Source: Aphidius gifuensis (Eukaryota; Arthropoda; Insecta; Hymenoptera; Braconidae). Taken from it: a DNA stretch of 64,000 nucleotides. The notes beneath the pieces were generated by a model, which was not told the DNA's origin, did not search any database, and saw only the letters and a program-made list of their open reading frames with translations. The translations under genes were made by a program, and so were the position numbers. The stretch is taken from NCBI RefSeq assembly GCF_014905175.1, contig NC_057790.1:6572001-6636000 (forward strand), given 5' to 3'. Within the stretch, counting starts at the first letter, position 1, and each line of letters starts with the position of its first letter. Below, piece by piece: positions 47,771 through 60,073 of the stretch.

Positions 47771-48186
47771 GGTAACGTTTATTTAATATTTTTATTGTGT
47801 GCAGATAATAAAAAGCATTGCTGAAAAGTCTAAGGTGTTAATGTAATGCATCAAACACAATTATTAAAACTGAAACAAAAAAAAAAAAAAATAACTAAAT
47901 TGGATTGTCGTTGGAGACAAAATTATTTTTGATTACAGTGAGTTTATTACATATTTTTATTTTCTGAAACTAAAGTATAGTCTTGAATTTACTCAATAAT
48001 AATTTAATATTTTCTTAGATTTGCCATCAACCTATTATCCATGATGAAAAAACTAATCTTGAGAAAACAAGTAATATTAATAATAATGTACTTTTACAAT
48101 ATCTTCACAATGTCATTGACTTGACAAGGTATTCTGTATGTAATTTTAAAAATAAATTAGAAAGATGAACGATAATTCAACTATAA
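47771..48186. other. Upstream block and 3' flank of copy L
   Basis: Homologous to 50715-51127 and 15000-15300. No gene. Confidence 0.4.
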
Positions 48187-50114
48187 CTATTTAACAACCA
48201 ACCATTGAGATTTAATAATTGACTTAAAAGCTTGTGTTAGTTCCAAATCATATTTTCGTATGTGTAAAATAATACCATTTGTCCGATGTTTAGTTGCCTG
48301 ATCAGCAGCAATAACTAGGTCAATTGTAATACTATCTGTACCAAGGACACTAATCTCTTTAAGATCTGGGTTATTTTTTATAAGTTGAATGAAACCAGCT
48401 TCAGTAAGTTGCTCGCAAAAATCACAATGCAATTCTTTTAATCCTTTCAATTTACTAATAAAGCTATCTGTAATATGAAGAAAGCTTACATCTAGTTTTT
48501 GTAAATTGTCCAGCTTTGTTAAAGCAACGAGAGCTGTTTCAGTAATAGCACTGCAGCCTGCGATTTCTAAACTTTTTAGGTTTTTACAATTATTAGCAAT
48601 AGCAATAATTGTACTATCTTTAAGAGATTTTCCAATACACAATTTTAAATGTTCAAGATATTGTAACTTTGATATCTCATCAAGATCAGACAGGGAAGAA
48701 GGAGGGTCATAAATAGAACGAATAGAAATTTCTAAACGTTTAAGTTTTTTACAATTGTTTGAAATTGCAATTATTGATTCCTTATTGAGCTTAATACAAT
48801 TAAGCAATATTAAACATTCAAGATTTTCCAGCTCTGTTAATGTTTTTAAAGCAGTATTTATAATGTGATGACGATTATTTATCCTCAAATGTTTCAAATT
48901 CTTGCAATATTTAACGATTGTATCTGCTAAGTCAGGCGTCATATTACAAGAAATAGCAAGATATTGTAAGTTTTGAAAACTTATCCATTTTTCGAGGGGA
49001 ATTTCAGCTACATCATTACGACAATGTACAATATCAAGATGTTTTAGATTTTTGCAAGTGCAAAAAATAGTGTAGAGTACTTCTGCAGAGAGCTCTCTAC
49101 TAGCTTCATATGAACTTCCATGCATCCGCTGCGTTAGCTCAATATGTTCCAAATTAACGAGTTTATCAAATGAAAATAATCTTACGTCTATATCATACAG
49201 TTGAATGTTTAGATGAACAAGTGTTGTTTTTTCTGCTATTTCTTGAAGGATTATTTCGTTTAAACGGAGGCTATGTATTGTCAATTTTTTAAGATTTTTA
49301 AATTTTTCAATAGTCTAAAAATAAAAAACATTTATTTAAATAATTTTTAATCATTTAATTGATACTATTTTTTAGCACTGGTGATATACAACTAGTTGGT
49401 ATATAATAACAACTTACCATAGAACGTGTTTGTTTTTGATCCAACAAAGATTCAAAAAATAAATGAATTTCATTAATTTCTTTTGGAAGACTGTTAATTA
49501 GTGCAAAGATATTAATTGTTTCATCATTGTTTTGACAATTCACTATTATTTTTATGCATTTTAATTTATCCAACTGTGTAAATGCTTGAACAAAGTGATC
49601 AGCATTATAAATTAATGATCTCATGCTAACATCACATTCAAGACTCGTTAAATTTTTACAATTTTCACCAACAAAAGGCATGATACTTGAGTTGCAAACA
49701 TCTGAGAGAGATAATTCTTCTAAATATTTACCACATCTTGATAATATTTTCTCGAGGTATGATTGTGTCAACAAACGGTTATCATAAGAACGTCCAATTG
49801 ATGATTCACACTTGTATTTTTTAGTGTTATACCAAGATAGTTGACATGCCTCTTTCCATTTGACACAGACTAGAATAAAATGTAACAAATATAAGAATTA
49901 ATAATAAAAACATTGCTATTTTATTAACAAATAAAAGAAGCTTTATTTGATGATAATATATACCTCCTTCAATGTCTATCCTTTCTGGTACTGGCAGCAA
50001 CATGAAAATTTGTGCTAATGAGTCGTAATCCAGTGAATTGATGACAACTTTTTGAACTTTGTCATCATCAGAGGTTTTTTTATCTTTCTCAATACATATT
50101 CTTTTTGCACTCAT
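48187..50114 (-). CDS. F-box/LRR protein, copy L (3 exons, intact, mosaic)
   Basis: Exons are 49964-50114, 49418-49869 and 48187-49314, giving 576 residues. Exon 1 ends DIEG, and the GTATAT donor joins it to VCVKWKEACQLSWYN. The front of exon 3 (EIAEKTTLVHLNIQLYDIDV, then FSFDKLVNLEHIELT) pairs with copy H. The rear (HITDSFISKLKGL, then LTEAGFIQL and HRTNGIILHIRKYD) pairs with copy E. Exon 2 has a changed LRR (ECDVSMRSLIYNADHF). The acceptor of intron 2 is TTTTTAG. The F-box and LRR solenoid suggest an SCF substrate receptor whose binding surface is a recombinant of two sisters. Confidence 0.85.
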
Positions 50115-50440
50115 TTTAAGTAAACTCTGGAAATGCTGTCGTCAACTTTTTTGAGAACGTGAAGCCTATTAAATACAAATCTTTTTTTATAACAGAAGTT
50201 TTAATTTTTATTTATAACCAGTTTTAAGGTTAAAAACACGTGGATTACAATTTTTTTTTTTTTTTTTAATAATAGCTTTCTTTTATCAAAATCTTTACGT
50301 GGAACTCCAGGTGAACTGAGTTGAACGGTTCCCTGCAGCTTTTTCATAATTCATAATTGTCGATAATGACTGATTCTACTGATCGACAAAATAATAGTCG
50401 ATAATTTTTCAGCTAGATGGCCGCTTATATAATAATTGTT
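50115..50440 (-). promoter_or_regulatory. Promoter and leader of copy L
   Basis: Minus strand: TATATAAG at 50424-50431, donor GTAAAG near 50289-50294, CACGTG at 50237-50242, TATAAATA at 50209-50216. Confidence 0.45.
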
Positions 50441-51127
50441 TTTATAACAATTTAAAAATTATGAAATGTTTCAACATCAATTTTCCTTTGTTGGAGGACT
50501 TGGTCAGTTTTTATTTTTAATGTTTGACATCCATTTATTTAGTTTGAAACTCAATTTTTTTTGTTTATTTGTTTACATCTTTATCTATTATTTATACATT
50601 TACAATGTTATCTATTTTTTTATTCATTTACCATAAATTAATTAGTTTCGCTTTCATATATACTCTCTTTCCTTGTTAATAATTACTCCAGTTTGAAAAA
50701 AATTTTGAAAGATAATGTTTATTTAATATTTTTATTGTGTACAGATAATAAAAAGCATTGCTGAAATGTCTAAGGTGTTAATGTAATGCATCAAACACAA
50801 TTATTAAAACTGAAACAAAAAAAAAAAATAACTAAATTGGATTGTCGTTGAAGACAAAATCATTTTTGATTACAGTGCGAGTTAATTACATATTTTTATT
50901 TTCTAAAACTAAAGTATAGTCTTAAATTTACACAATAAAAATTTAATATTTTGTTATAGTTGCCATCAACCTATTATCCATGATGAAAAAACTAATCTCG
51001 AGAAAACAAGTAATATTGATAATAATGTTCTTTTACAATATCTTCACAATGTCACTGACTTGACAAGGTATTTTGCATGTGTTTTTTTAAAATAAATTAG
51101 AAAAAGGTGATGATAATTCAACTATAA
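50441..51127. other. AT-rich intergenic DNA
   Basis: Standard upstream block followed by the 3' flank of copy M. No gene. Confidence 0.4.
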
Positions 51128-53058
51128 CTATTCAACAACCAACCATTGAGATTTAATAATTGACTTAGAAGCTTGTGTTAGTACCGAATCAAATTTTCGT
51201 ATGTGTAAAATAATACCATTTGTACGATTCTTAGTTACTTGATCAGCATCAATAACCAGGTTGATTGTAATATTATCTATACCCCAAACACTTATGTCTT
51301 TAAGATCTGGGTTATTTTTTATAAGTTGAATGACCCCAGCTTCAGTAAGCTTCTTGCAATGATCACAATGCAATTCTTTTAATCCTTTCAATTTATCAAT
51401 GAAGCTGTCTGTAATATCAAGAAAGCTTACATCTAGTTTTTGTAAATTTTTCAACTTTGTTAAAGCAACGAGAGCTGTTTCAGTAATAGCACTGCTACCT
51501 CGGATTTCTAAACTTTTTAGCTTTTTACAATTGTTAGCAATGGCAATAATTGTACTATCTTCAAGATATTTTTCGATACACAATTTTAAATGTTCAAGAT
51601 ATTGTAACTTTGATATTTCATCAAGATCAGACGGAAAAGAAAGAGGGTCATTATAAAAAGAACGAGAAGATATTTCTAAACGTTTAAGTTTTTTACAGTT
51701 GTTTGAAATTTCAATTATTGATTCCTCACTGAGTTTCATGCAATTGTGCAATAATAAACACTCAAGATTTTCCAGCTCTGTTAATTTTTTTAAAGCAGTT
51801 TTATTCATTATGTCATGACCATTGAGTATGCTCAAATGTTTTAAGTTCTTGCAATATTCAACGATTGTATTTGCTAAGTCAGGCGTCATATTACAAGAAA
51901 TAGCAAAATATTGTAAGTATTGTAAGTTTATCCATCCTTCGAGAGGAATTTCAACTACATTATAAGAACCACGTGCAATATCAAGATGTTTTAGATTTTT
52001 GCATGTACAAAAAATAGTATTGAGTACTTTTGTAGAGAGGTCTATAGCTTCGCGTGGACGTCCATGCATCCGCAGCATCAGCTCAATATGTTCCAAATTA
52101 ACGAGTTTGTCAAATGAAAAAAACGTTACGTGTTTATCACACAGTTGAATGTTAAGATGAACAAGTGTTGTTTTTTCTGCTATTTCTGAAAAAATGCTGT
52201 CTGAACGGAGGCCATGTACAGTCAATTTTTGAAGATTTTTAAATTTTTTAAGAGTCTAAAAATGATAAAAATTTATTTGAATAACTTTTATGTAATTGAT
52301 ACGATTGTCTGTCACTGGTGATACATAAACAACTAGTGAATATTCAATAACTACTTACCATAGAAAATGCTCTTTGTCGTTGCAACGAAGATTCAAAAAA
52401 TAAATGAATTTCATTAATTTTTTCCGGAAGACTATTAATTATTGCGAAGAGATCAATTGTTTTCTCATCGTATTGACAATTCACTATTATTTTTATGCAT
52501 TTTAATTTATCCAACTGTGTAAATGCTAGAACAAAGTGATCAGCATTATGAATTAATGAATTATCGTCAAATTCACATTCAAGACTTGTTAAATTTTTAC
52601 AGTGATCACCAACAAATGGTATGATACTTGAATTGCAAATATTTGAGAGAGACAATTCTTTTAAATATATACCACATTTTAATAATATTTTTTCAAGATA
52701 CGATTGTGTCAACAAACAGTTATCATAAGAACGTCCAATTGATGATTCACATTTGTATTTTTTAGTGTTATACCAAGATAGTTGACATGCCTCTTTCCAT
52801 TTGACACAGACTAAAATAAAACGTATTCAATTTAAAAATTTAAAAACACAAACATTGATATTTTATTAACAAAAAAGAAACTTCATTTTGGTGATAATAT
52901 ATACCTCCTTCAATGTCTATCCTTTCTGGTACTGGCAGCAACATGAAGATTTGTGCTAATGAATCGTAATCCAGTGAATTGATGACAACTTTTTGATCCT
53001 TGTCATCATCATCAGAGGTTTGTTGATCTTTTTTAACAAATATTCTTTTTGCACTCAT
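51128..53058 (-). CDS. F-box/LRR protein, copy M (3 exons, intact)
   Basis: Exons are 52905-53058, 52359-52810 and 51128-52255, giving 577 residues. Exon 1 (MSAKRIFVKKDQQTSDDDD) ends DIEG as in copy L; exon 2 opens VCVKWKEACQLSWYN. Exon 3 holds LRRs such as NLKHLDIARG, KLKRLEISSRSF and KLKSLEIRGSSAIT, and ends QWLVVE. Both acceptors are TTTTAG. It lies directly upstream of copy L in the same orientation, as expected for a tandem duplicate, and shares its exon 1. Function as for the other copies; the target is unknown. Confidence 0.85.
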
Positions 53059-53360
53059 TCTAAGTAAACTTTGATAATGCTGTCGTCAACTTTTTATATA
53101 TATTAACAAAAGTATTTTCATTCAAAAACCAATTTTGAGGTTATACAAACACGCAGATTACAGTTTTGTTTTTTTTTTTTCGTTTTAATAAGATTTTTTT
53201 ACCTCTCTCAACAAAATCTTTACGTGGAACTCCAGGTGAACTCCAGGTGAACGGCTCCCTGCAGCTTTCTCAAATTCATAATTGTCGATAAGTAAAATTC
53301 TACTGTTTGACAAAATAATAGTCGATAATTTTTCAGCTAGATGGCTGCTTATTTTGAAAT
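53059..53360 (-). promoter_or_regulatory. Partly decayed promoter block of copy M
   Basis: The leader and donor GTAAAG (near 53217-53222) are retained. The distal TATA has become TCAAAATAAG, the E-box ACACGCAG, and the inner TATA is lost. Expression may be weak. Confidence 0.35.
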
Positions 53361-54039
53361 TGTTTTTTAATTAATATAACAATTATAAAAAATTATGTTA
53401 TGTATATTTCAACCTAATTTTGTTTTACATCTATTTATATTCATTTTGAAACTCAATTTTTGTTTGTTTTTTTGTTTATTTATTCATCTATTATTTATAC
53501 ATTTACAATTTATATATTTGTTTATTTAATTACCATACATTAATTAGTATCATTTTCATTCACTCTCTTTATTTGTTGTTAATAATTACTCTAGTTTGGA
53601 AAAAAATTTATATTCTAATGTTCATTTAATATTTCCATTGTTCACAGATAATACAAAGTATATTGTCGAAATGTCTAAGGTGTTAATGTAGTTGAAGTTG
53701 GGCAGATTAAAATATATTATATTTTATTTCTTAATTATTATTAATAAATTCGACAAGTACATAGTTTTATTCTCAATTTAAAAATAAACAAGTTTGTAAT
53801 TATTGGTATTTATTTATTGAATTAATTTTCTTTATAGAGATTGTTGATGTAATTTTTTTTTTATCTAATATACGTATAATTTATTTAGAAATTTTATATC
53901 CGATCTTCGGATTCATAGTTTTTCTTTATTCTCTCTTCTTTTGAGCAGTTGATGCTAAATCAAAATAAAAATCAACAAAACTAGAATATTATAATAATTC
54001 AATCGATAATAAGATAAAGAGAAAAAAAAAATCCATTAA
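53361..54039. other. AT-rich intergenic DNA
   Basis: Upstream block to about 53820, then AT-rich sequence before the next locus. No gene. Confidence 0.4.
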
Positions 54040-55354
54040 TTATACACACATGGACGAATCGACAATGCTATCTCCTGATAATTTGGTTACTCCAACAGTT
54101 TTCTCATTGCCATTTTTAAAATACAATTTCTCCACGCTAAAAAATTAAAAATATGTATTGTTATTCAAAACTTAACAATAAGTACGTTTTTCATGTTTAG
54201 AAGAACAAAAAAAATATTAACTTACTTTCTTCTAAATGAAGTCCAATAAATTTTATTATTGAACGCTACTTTCAACCTAGATGTAAGGGGGTGAACGGTT
54301 TCAATTGTATAACCATCATATGGATTTAATGGTCGAACAGAAGTTCCAATATCAAAACGTCCTGAATAAATAAAAAATTAAAAAATTAGATATTTTTCTT
54401 TATTTAATGTTGAGTATTAATAAAAGATTCTTACTCAAAACAGTGGTGCCTTTAAAAACTTGAATTACGAACAATTTATCAGTTGCATAATCAATAGTAA
54501 AGTCCAAAATTAATTGATTGTATTTTTTATCATTGAATAGTACATTTGCACTACTATTCGGTGAATTAGAAGTATACCAAAGACTAGTACTACCAGATGA
54601 AAAAAATAATTCGCTGAAAAAAAAATTGAATCATTTAAAAATCATGCAAATAATTTATTTACTTCTTTGTTATATATTTTTTCTTTTTCTAATCCGTCAA
54701 TTGTGATTAATAAATTTTTTATATAACTGTTAATCTATTGATTCATTTTGTTAATTAATTTTATTGGTTACTCACTCTTGCTTTGGATAAACAAGAAGTT
54801 TTGTCATAGAACGTTTAGCACTAGGTTCAATAATGAATTCTATTTTTTTAAATGATTTATCTATAACTTTTATTGAAGTTTTTTTATCACTAAATACAGT
54901 CCAATATATTTTTACTGTAGTCCAATCTGATGTAATATAGATTGTGCATGATCGAAAATACCATTGACATGAGTAACAGTTTTTAATTCGTTATTTTCAT
55001 TAAAGTTAATTACATCAAGCGTGTGGTGGTCAGCTAAAAAAATATTTAGAATAAATAATTTGTTGCACATTAGTAAAAAAAAATAAATAAATATATATAT
55101 TAGATTTTAAGTTAAACTATATTTACCACTCGAAGCGTCATATTCAGTGCTTTTTAAAAGATAAATATACTATTATTTGCACAGCTATAAAAGTCATGTC
55201 GTGTAATTTTGTAATTTTCATCTTTGGCAAGTAAATTCGCAAAAAAATTTTTTTTCCAACAAGACTAATAAAAAATTGTCTGGCTGATTTGATGGCAAGC
55301 TTTCTGCATTGATGCAGCCAGGCAGTCCAAAGCATGCCACAAAAACAGCAAGTG
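54040..55354 (-). pseudogene. Secreted YWTD beta-propeller-like protein, degraded
   Basis: Five exons with GT-AG borders can be read: 55127 to about 55354, 54776-55033, 54435-54613, 54226-54361 and 54040-54136. After a TTTTAG the first opens with a hydrophobic signal-like stretch (VLAIISLAVFVACFGLPGC) and a mature start ESLPSNQPDN. Repeats of the KIYWT type (KIYWTVFSDKKTSIKV, KIYWTSFRRNVEKLYF) and LWYTSNSPN resemble LDL-receptor class B (YWTD) propeller blades. Frameshifts near 55168 and near 54945 and the lack of an in-frame ATG mark it as broken, though sequencing error cannot be excluded. The last exon ends DSSMCV. A secreted binding protein is inferred. Confidence 0.55.
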
Positions 55355-55922
55355 ATATAATTGCTAAAACATTAATTTAAAATGAACAATAATTAATATT
55401 TTATTTATTGCTTTTAAAAATTAATTGTCATTAAAATATATCCACAATGTATATTATATTATTTAAATTTATACATAAGAGACAAAAATAATTACTTCTT
55501 GTGTTGAATATAATATATTTTTTAATTGATTCTATTACCAAATAGATAAATAAATTAAAATTTTATTTTTTACACTTAGGTATTCTCATCTTGTACCAAC
55601 TAAAAAATCTTCAGCGTCAACTTTATATTTTTGAGGTAAAAACAGATGGATGGCCAACCGAATAGTGATTTTTTTTCCACCCAATATGGCTGTATATAAA
55701 AAATTTTTATATCAATTTTTTTGATGAATCAACTCAGTCAATAGGCATCACATGACTTAAATAAAAAAATAAAAAAGACCTGGTAACATTTGTTGGGGCA
55801 TGTGGCCAGCGTTACCCGTTAAAAATTAAAAATTTTCAATACTCCGGCAAGGGCCATTGTTATTTTAATTTCAAAGTTAATCGATTGAATTTTTTGTAAT
55901 TAATTATTGAAAACATTATTTA
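55355..55922. other. Spacer with one copy of the GGGGCATG repeat
   Basis: 55786-55865 carries the dispersed sequence containing GGGGCATGTGGCCAGCGTTA and AAATTTTCAATACTCC, also at 22945 and 60395. It therefore stands on both sides of the second divergent gene. Confidence 0.5.
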
Positions 55923-56443
55923 AGGTTGAATGTAAATCGCATTGGTGGACGAAGTTTGGGCCTAAGAGGGTGCGCATCTACATATGGTTATAAAAAATAT
56001 TTTCAGTGCCCCTCTGTTCAAAATATATTCACTATACTGGCAGGTTTTTGGTAGTATGTGTGTATCAGTCTATCTAAATAGACACACACACAACTACCAT
56101 GGCCAAAAATGATAAAAAATTTTGATTCTAATAATTGAATATCTTTTAAAATACGTTGTAGAAAATAATCGTTGTAGGCTTAAAAAACCCGTATTGTAAA
56201 GAAGTACAAACTGATAGTAAATTAAGTAAAATCGTATAGAAACTTTTTGAGCTAGAAAAGAATATATGAGTTCAGTCCCTATACCTACGTCTTAAAGTTG
56301 TCAACTTTGACATTAATTATCTAAAAAAAAAACGTGGTGTAAAATTCTGAAAAAAATCAACCAAATAGATAATTACTCCGACTTTTATATGGGACCGAAA
56401 ATTCAAAAATCGTATAGTTAAAAATTCTATTTACATTCAACCT
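55923..56443. mobile_element. TA-flanked MITE at a duplication border
   Basis: Ends AGGTTGAATGTAAAT and inverse, with TA on both sides (55921-55922, 56444-56445), 521 bp. The interior has no ORF. A copy of the left end (about 80 bp, GTTTGGGCC...GTGCGCATCTACATATG) recurs at 62922-63000. The right end is where homology between the two segmental-duplication units begins. Confidence 0.75.
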
Positions 56444-56743
56444 TATAACATTGGCTCTTATGGAGATTTCAACCATTTTTTTTGGATAGAAAAAATGATG
56501 AAAAAGTCTTGAAAAAAATCACACATATACTAAAAACCGAGTTTTATTAATTGCGCGAAAAATTTTGATGTGTTGATCGGTCAATTAATAAGTCATTAAT
56601 TATAAACTTTGAAAAAATTAGATGTGGCAACGTATGGCAAGCTCATACACACACACACACTCGCACTCCCATATATTGTATACGGAGCGCAGGCGCTTTA
56701 CACTATATTTTTTTACAGTGTAGCCCGATCTTAGTTTTGTCTG

Positions 56744-57780
56744 TGACGTCAGAAGTGAGTGACGTCACCCGCAAAACCTGCAATGAATTTGTGCGTAACC
56801 TTTTTAAGGGATTTCGTCAATTTTTTTCCGAATATGAGAATGCTTTAAAATTTATACAGTAGATTCTTGAAATACATTTTATGTTATTTTTTTGGTAATA
56901 GTTTGGAAGCTCGTTATTTTTTTATCAATTTTCAAAGTTGACGACTTTTAACATGGGTTCTTATGGAGAATACGATTTTTGTCAAAAAAAAGTCCATTAA
57001 AATACCAATATCTCTGATCGACAATATGACATCGTGAAAAACAAACTATCGGGTTATAAAATGAGACAAAACAAAACGTATAGAAAAAAAATAAAAGAGG
57101 TTTGGAGCTTAGTTTTTTAACATAATTAATAATTAAAGTATGAAAAAATTGTCTTTTATGAGGAATTATTGAAAAATCACTAGAGACCTCTTGCGGATGA
57201 CTTTAGAAGCACAATATTTCTATGAGTGCGGAAAAGACAAAAAACAGAGGAAAAATGTTGTCTCACTCTATCTAATTTTTTATTAAATAAAATAGCCAAA
57301 ATAGTAGAATAGTTCAAAAAACTGAAATATTAAGAGAGCGCTGCAAGTTTTATAATAAAAATCGACCAATCACAATAGCCGAAAGTTTCACCGCCATCTT
57401 GGATAGTGCAGCTCAGTGCGTATAAATAGTGAGGCTAGATAACCAATATCAGCTATTGTTAAATCAACTACCGTTGGACTCGGTTGGACGTTTGCAAGTA
57501 TTCATTTTAATTATTTATTAAAATTGTTATAATAATTGATTATTATTTATAAATCATCAATTGAGTCAAAGCAGTACTATTCAAATTGTAAGTACAAATT
57601 ATTATTATTTTATTAAATATCAGTTTTAGCAAGTAAATGTTCATTGTTCGCCACGTGGTCATTGCCACGAGGCCATATTTTTTTTTTTTTTTTTTACTTT
57701 TTACTCCAAGATTAATATGTTACTATTATACCAATCTTATAATATTTTTCTTATTTATCTTATAATATCTTATTTTTCAG
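56744..57780 (+). promoter_or_regulatory. Promoter and leader of divergent gene 2
   Basis: TGACGTCA at 56744-56751 and 56760-56767, TATAAATA at 57421-57428, the TCAGC initiator A at 57451 (30 bp), a GTAAGT donor at 57588, and a TTTTTCAG acceptor ending at 57780. All elements match gene 1. Confidence 0.6.
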
Positions 57781-57812
57781 GAATTATTTCTTTATTTAAA
57801 AATAAAAGAAAC

Positions 57813-60073
57813 ATGGAATACGAAAATCCAATAAAACGCCAAAAAATTACATCATTTGATGCTGATAATTTTAATGAATGTCAAGTCGAGAAAAACCTAA
57901 ATGTTGATTGTCTATCCTTGGATATTATGGAATCGGTTAAATTCCTACCATTAGCTGACAAGATGATAATTGATAAAGGTAAATAATTGGTGATTTAATA
58001 AATATTAAACAGGAGGGTAAAATGGACACACCTTATACATTTAGCCCATTTAGCTAAGCGTATAAAAATGTGGTCATTTTGGGGTTAACTTTTCTTTAAG
58101 GCTGCTGTCCACTGGCAAAGTTTTCGACCATAGTTGCCAAATCTAAGTTACCAAAGAGAAACCAGCCACAGAGTACGGCAACAGTGTTCATGAAAACTGT
58201 CGCTATGTTCTATGGCAGGTTTTTCTATAAAAACAACTCAGTCTTCCACTGGTAACTGGAAAAATACTAGTTGTTTCTGGTAAGAAATAGACTTGGTCAA
58301 AGAACTTTACTAGTGGAAATTTTCATAAAAATTGTCAATTATTATCTAGTGAATAATAATGTATATTTTTATTCTTTAGTTTTTCACCAACGGCAAAATG
58401 AAAAAAAATCGTACAAAACAAAAAAAATCGACATCGCAAAATGGATAAATCAAACTGAAAATATTTTAACAAGTCTTAATATTCCGGAAAATTTATGGAA
58501 CAATTCTGATTTAATAAGTCATTTAACAATAACTGAATATACATGTGATTCATCTGTCATTGAATACATCAACAACAATTGTATCAATGTTGTTAATTTA
58601 AATTTCAAATTAAATTTAAATAAATTCGAAGAAAAACACTTGGAAGATGGTTTTAAAAATTTAAACAAATTAAAAATATTTAAAAATACAGCAATTATCG
58701 ATAATTCATCACCAAAAAATGCAATTGATATGTATCATCACCTTTTACGTACTATAAATCCAGCAATAAATGAGTTATATCTTCAAAGTAATACTTCGAA
58801 TGAAATGATGATTCTACTTGCCGAAGATTTTTCATTGGTAGGTTTATTACTTATTTATGAAAAGAAAATATTTATATATTAACACTTGTTAATAATAAAT
58901 ATTATATTATATTATAAATATTATATTTATTATTACAGATTATTAAAGAATTTGAAAACTTGTCGGATTTGACACTTCGTTATTTTGAATTGGAAAGAAT
59001 AGCAATGATGGAAATTTGTAAAATGGAAAACTTGGTTTACTTGGATCTACATGGTTGTAAGTTGAATGATCAAATGCCAATACTCAATTTGATAAACTTG
59101 GAACATCTTAATTTATCATCAATCAAATATATTGAAGCAAATTTAATAAGTCAATTACCAAGATTAAATAGACTAAAACATTTTGATGTTAATAATTCAA
59201 GTCTTAGCATTGGCATGTATGACAGTATATCAAGAATCAAAACACTTATTTATTTGGATGTAAAACATTGTTCAAATGTTGATGATGAATTTATAACAAA
59301 AGTCATTGATAATTGTAAATATTTAAAGCATCTTAATGTTGCTTCTTGTTCATTAATATCATCATACATTATTACTTGGAAGAATTGGTAGATTAAATAA
59401 TTTAGAAAATTTAAATCTTGATAACGTTTCAAATGTTGATAAAAATGTTATTGTTAATTTAACTGAAGATGCTAAAAAATTGAAGCTACTTGATATATCT
59501 TATGGAGAAAATTTAACTATTTATGATATTGAACTTATTGCTAATTTAAAATGTTTGGAAAGTTTACGTATTAATCATGTTACGAGTGTTGATGATACAC
59601 TGATATCAAGTATTGTATTTAATTGCAAAAATTTACAACATTTAGATTTGAGTTATTCATGTAATTTGAGTGAACGTGCATATTATGATATTGCGCAACT
59701 AAAATATCTTGAAAGATTAGTTGTTGTTAACAGTTTAGATGTGCAAAATGCTGTACCAGTTGAAATGATGAAATTGAAATATCTTAATTGTGCTAAATCA
59801 TACAGAGTTTATGATGAACATGTGGAAAAATTTATAAAGAATTGTCCAAATTTAGAAGAGCTAATTGTTTGTCAAAATCCAATTTCATCACGAATATTTG
59901 AAATAGCTGCGATGTTAACAAATCAACGGAAAAATAATATTCCATTGACAATATATACCAGTATTAATCTTGTAGAATTTTTTGAAGAAACAAATTGTCA
60001 AATGAATTTACTAAAATTATCAACAGAATGTGCATTTAAAGAGCATCAATTTTCATATGAACTTGATGATTAA
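57813..60073 (+). pseudogene. Divergent F-box/LRR-like gene 2, frameshifted
   Basis: Exons are 57813-57978, 58380-58837 and 58939-60073, with the same splice sites as gene 1. In exon 3, where gene 1 has GTA after ATCATAC (21931), this copy has seven bases (near 59367-59373). The net +4 shifts the frame and ends translation at ITWKNW, cutting off more than half of the LRRs. Everything after the shift is open in the original frame to 60073, so the break is recent or a sequencing error. A truncated protein with about six LRRs could be made. Confidence 0.8.
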
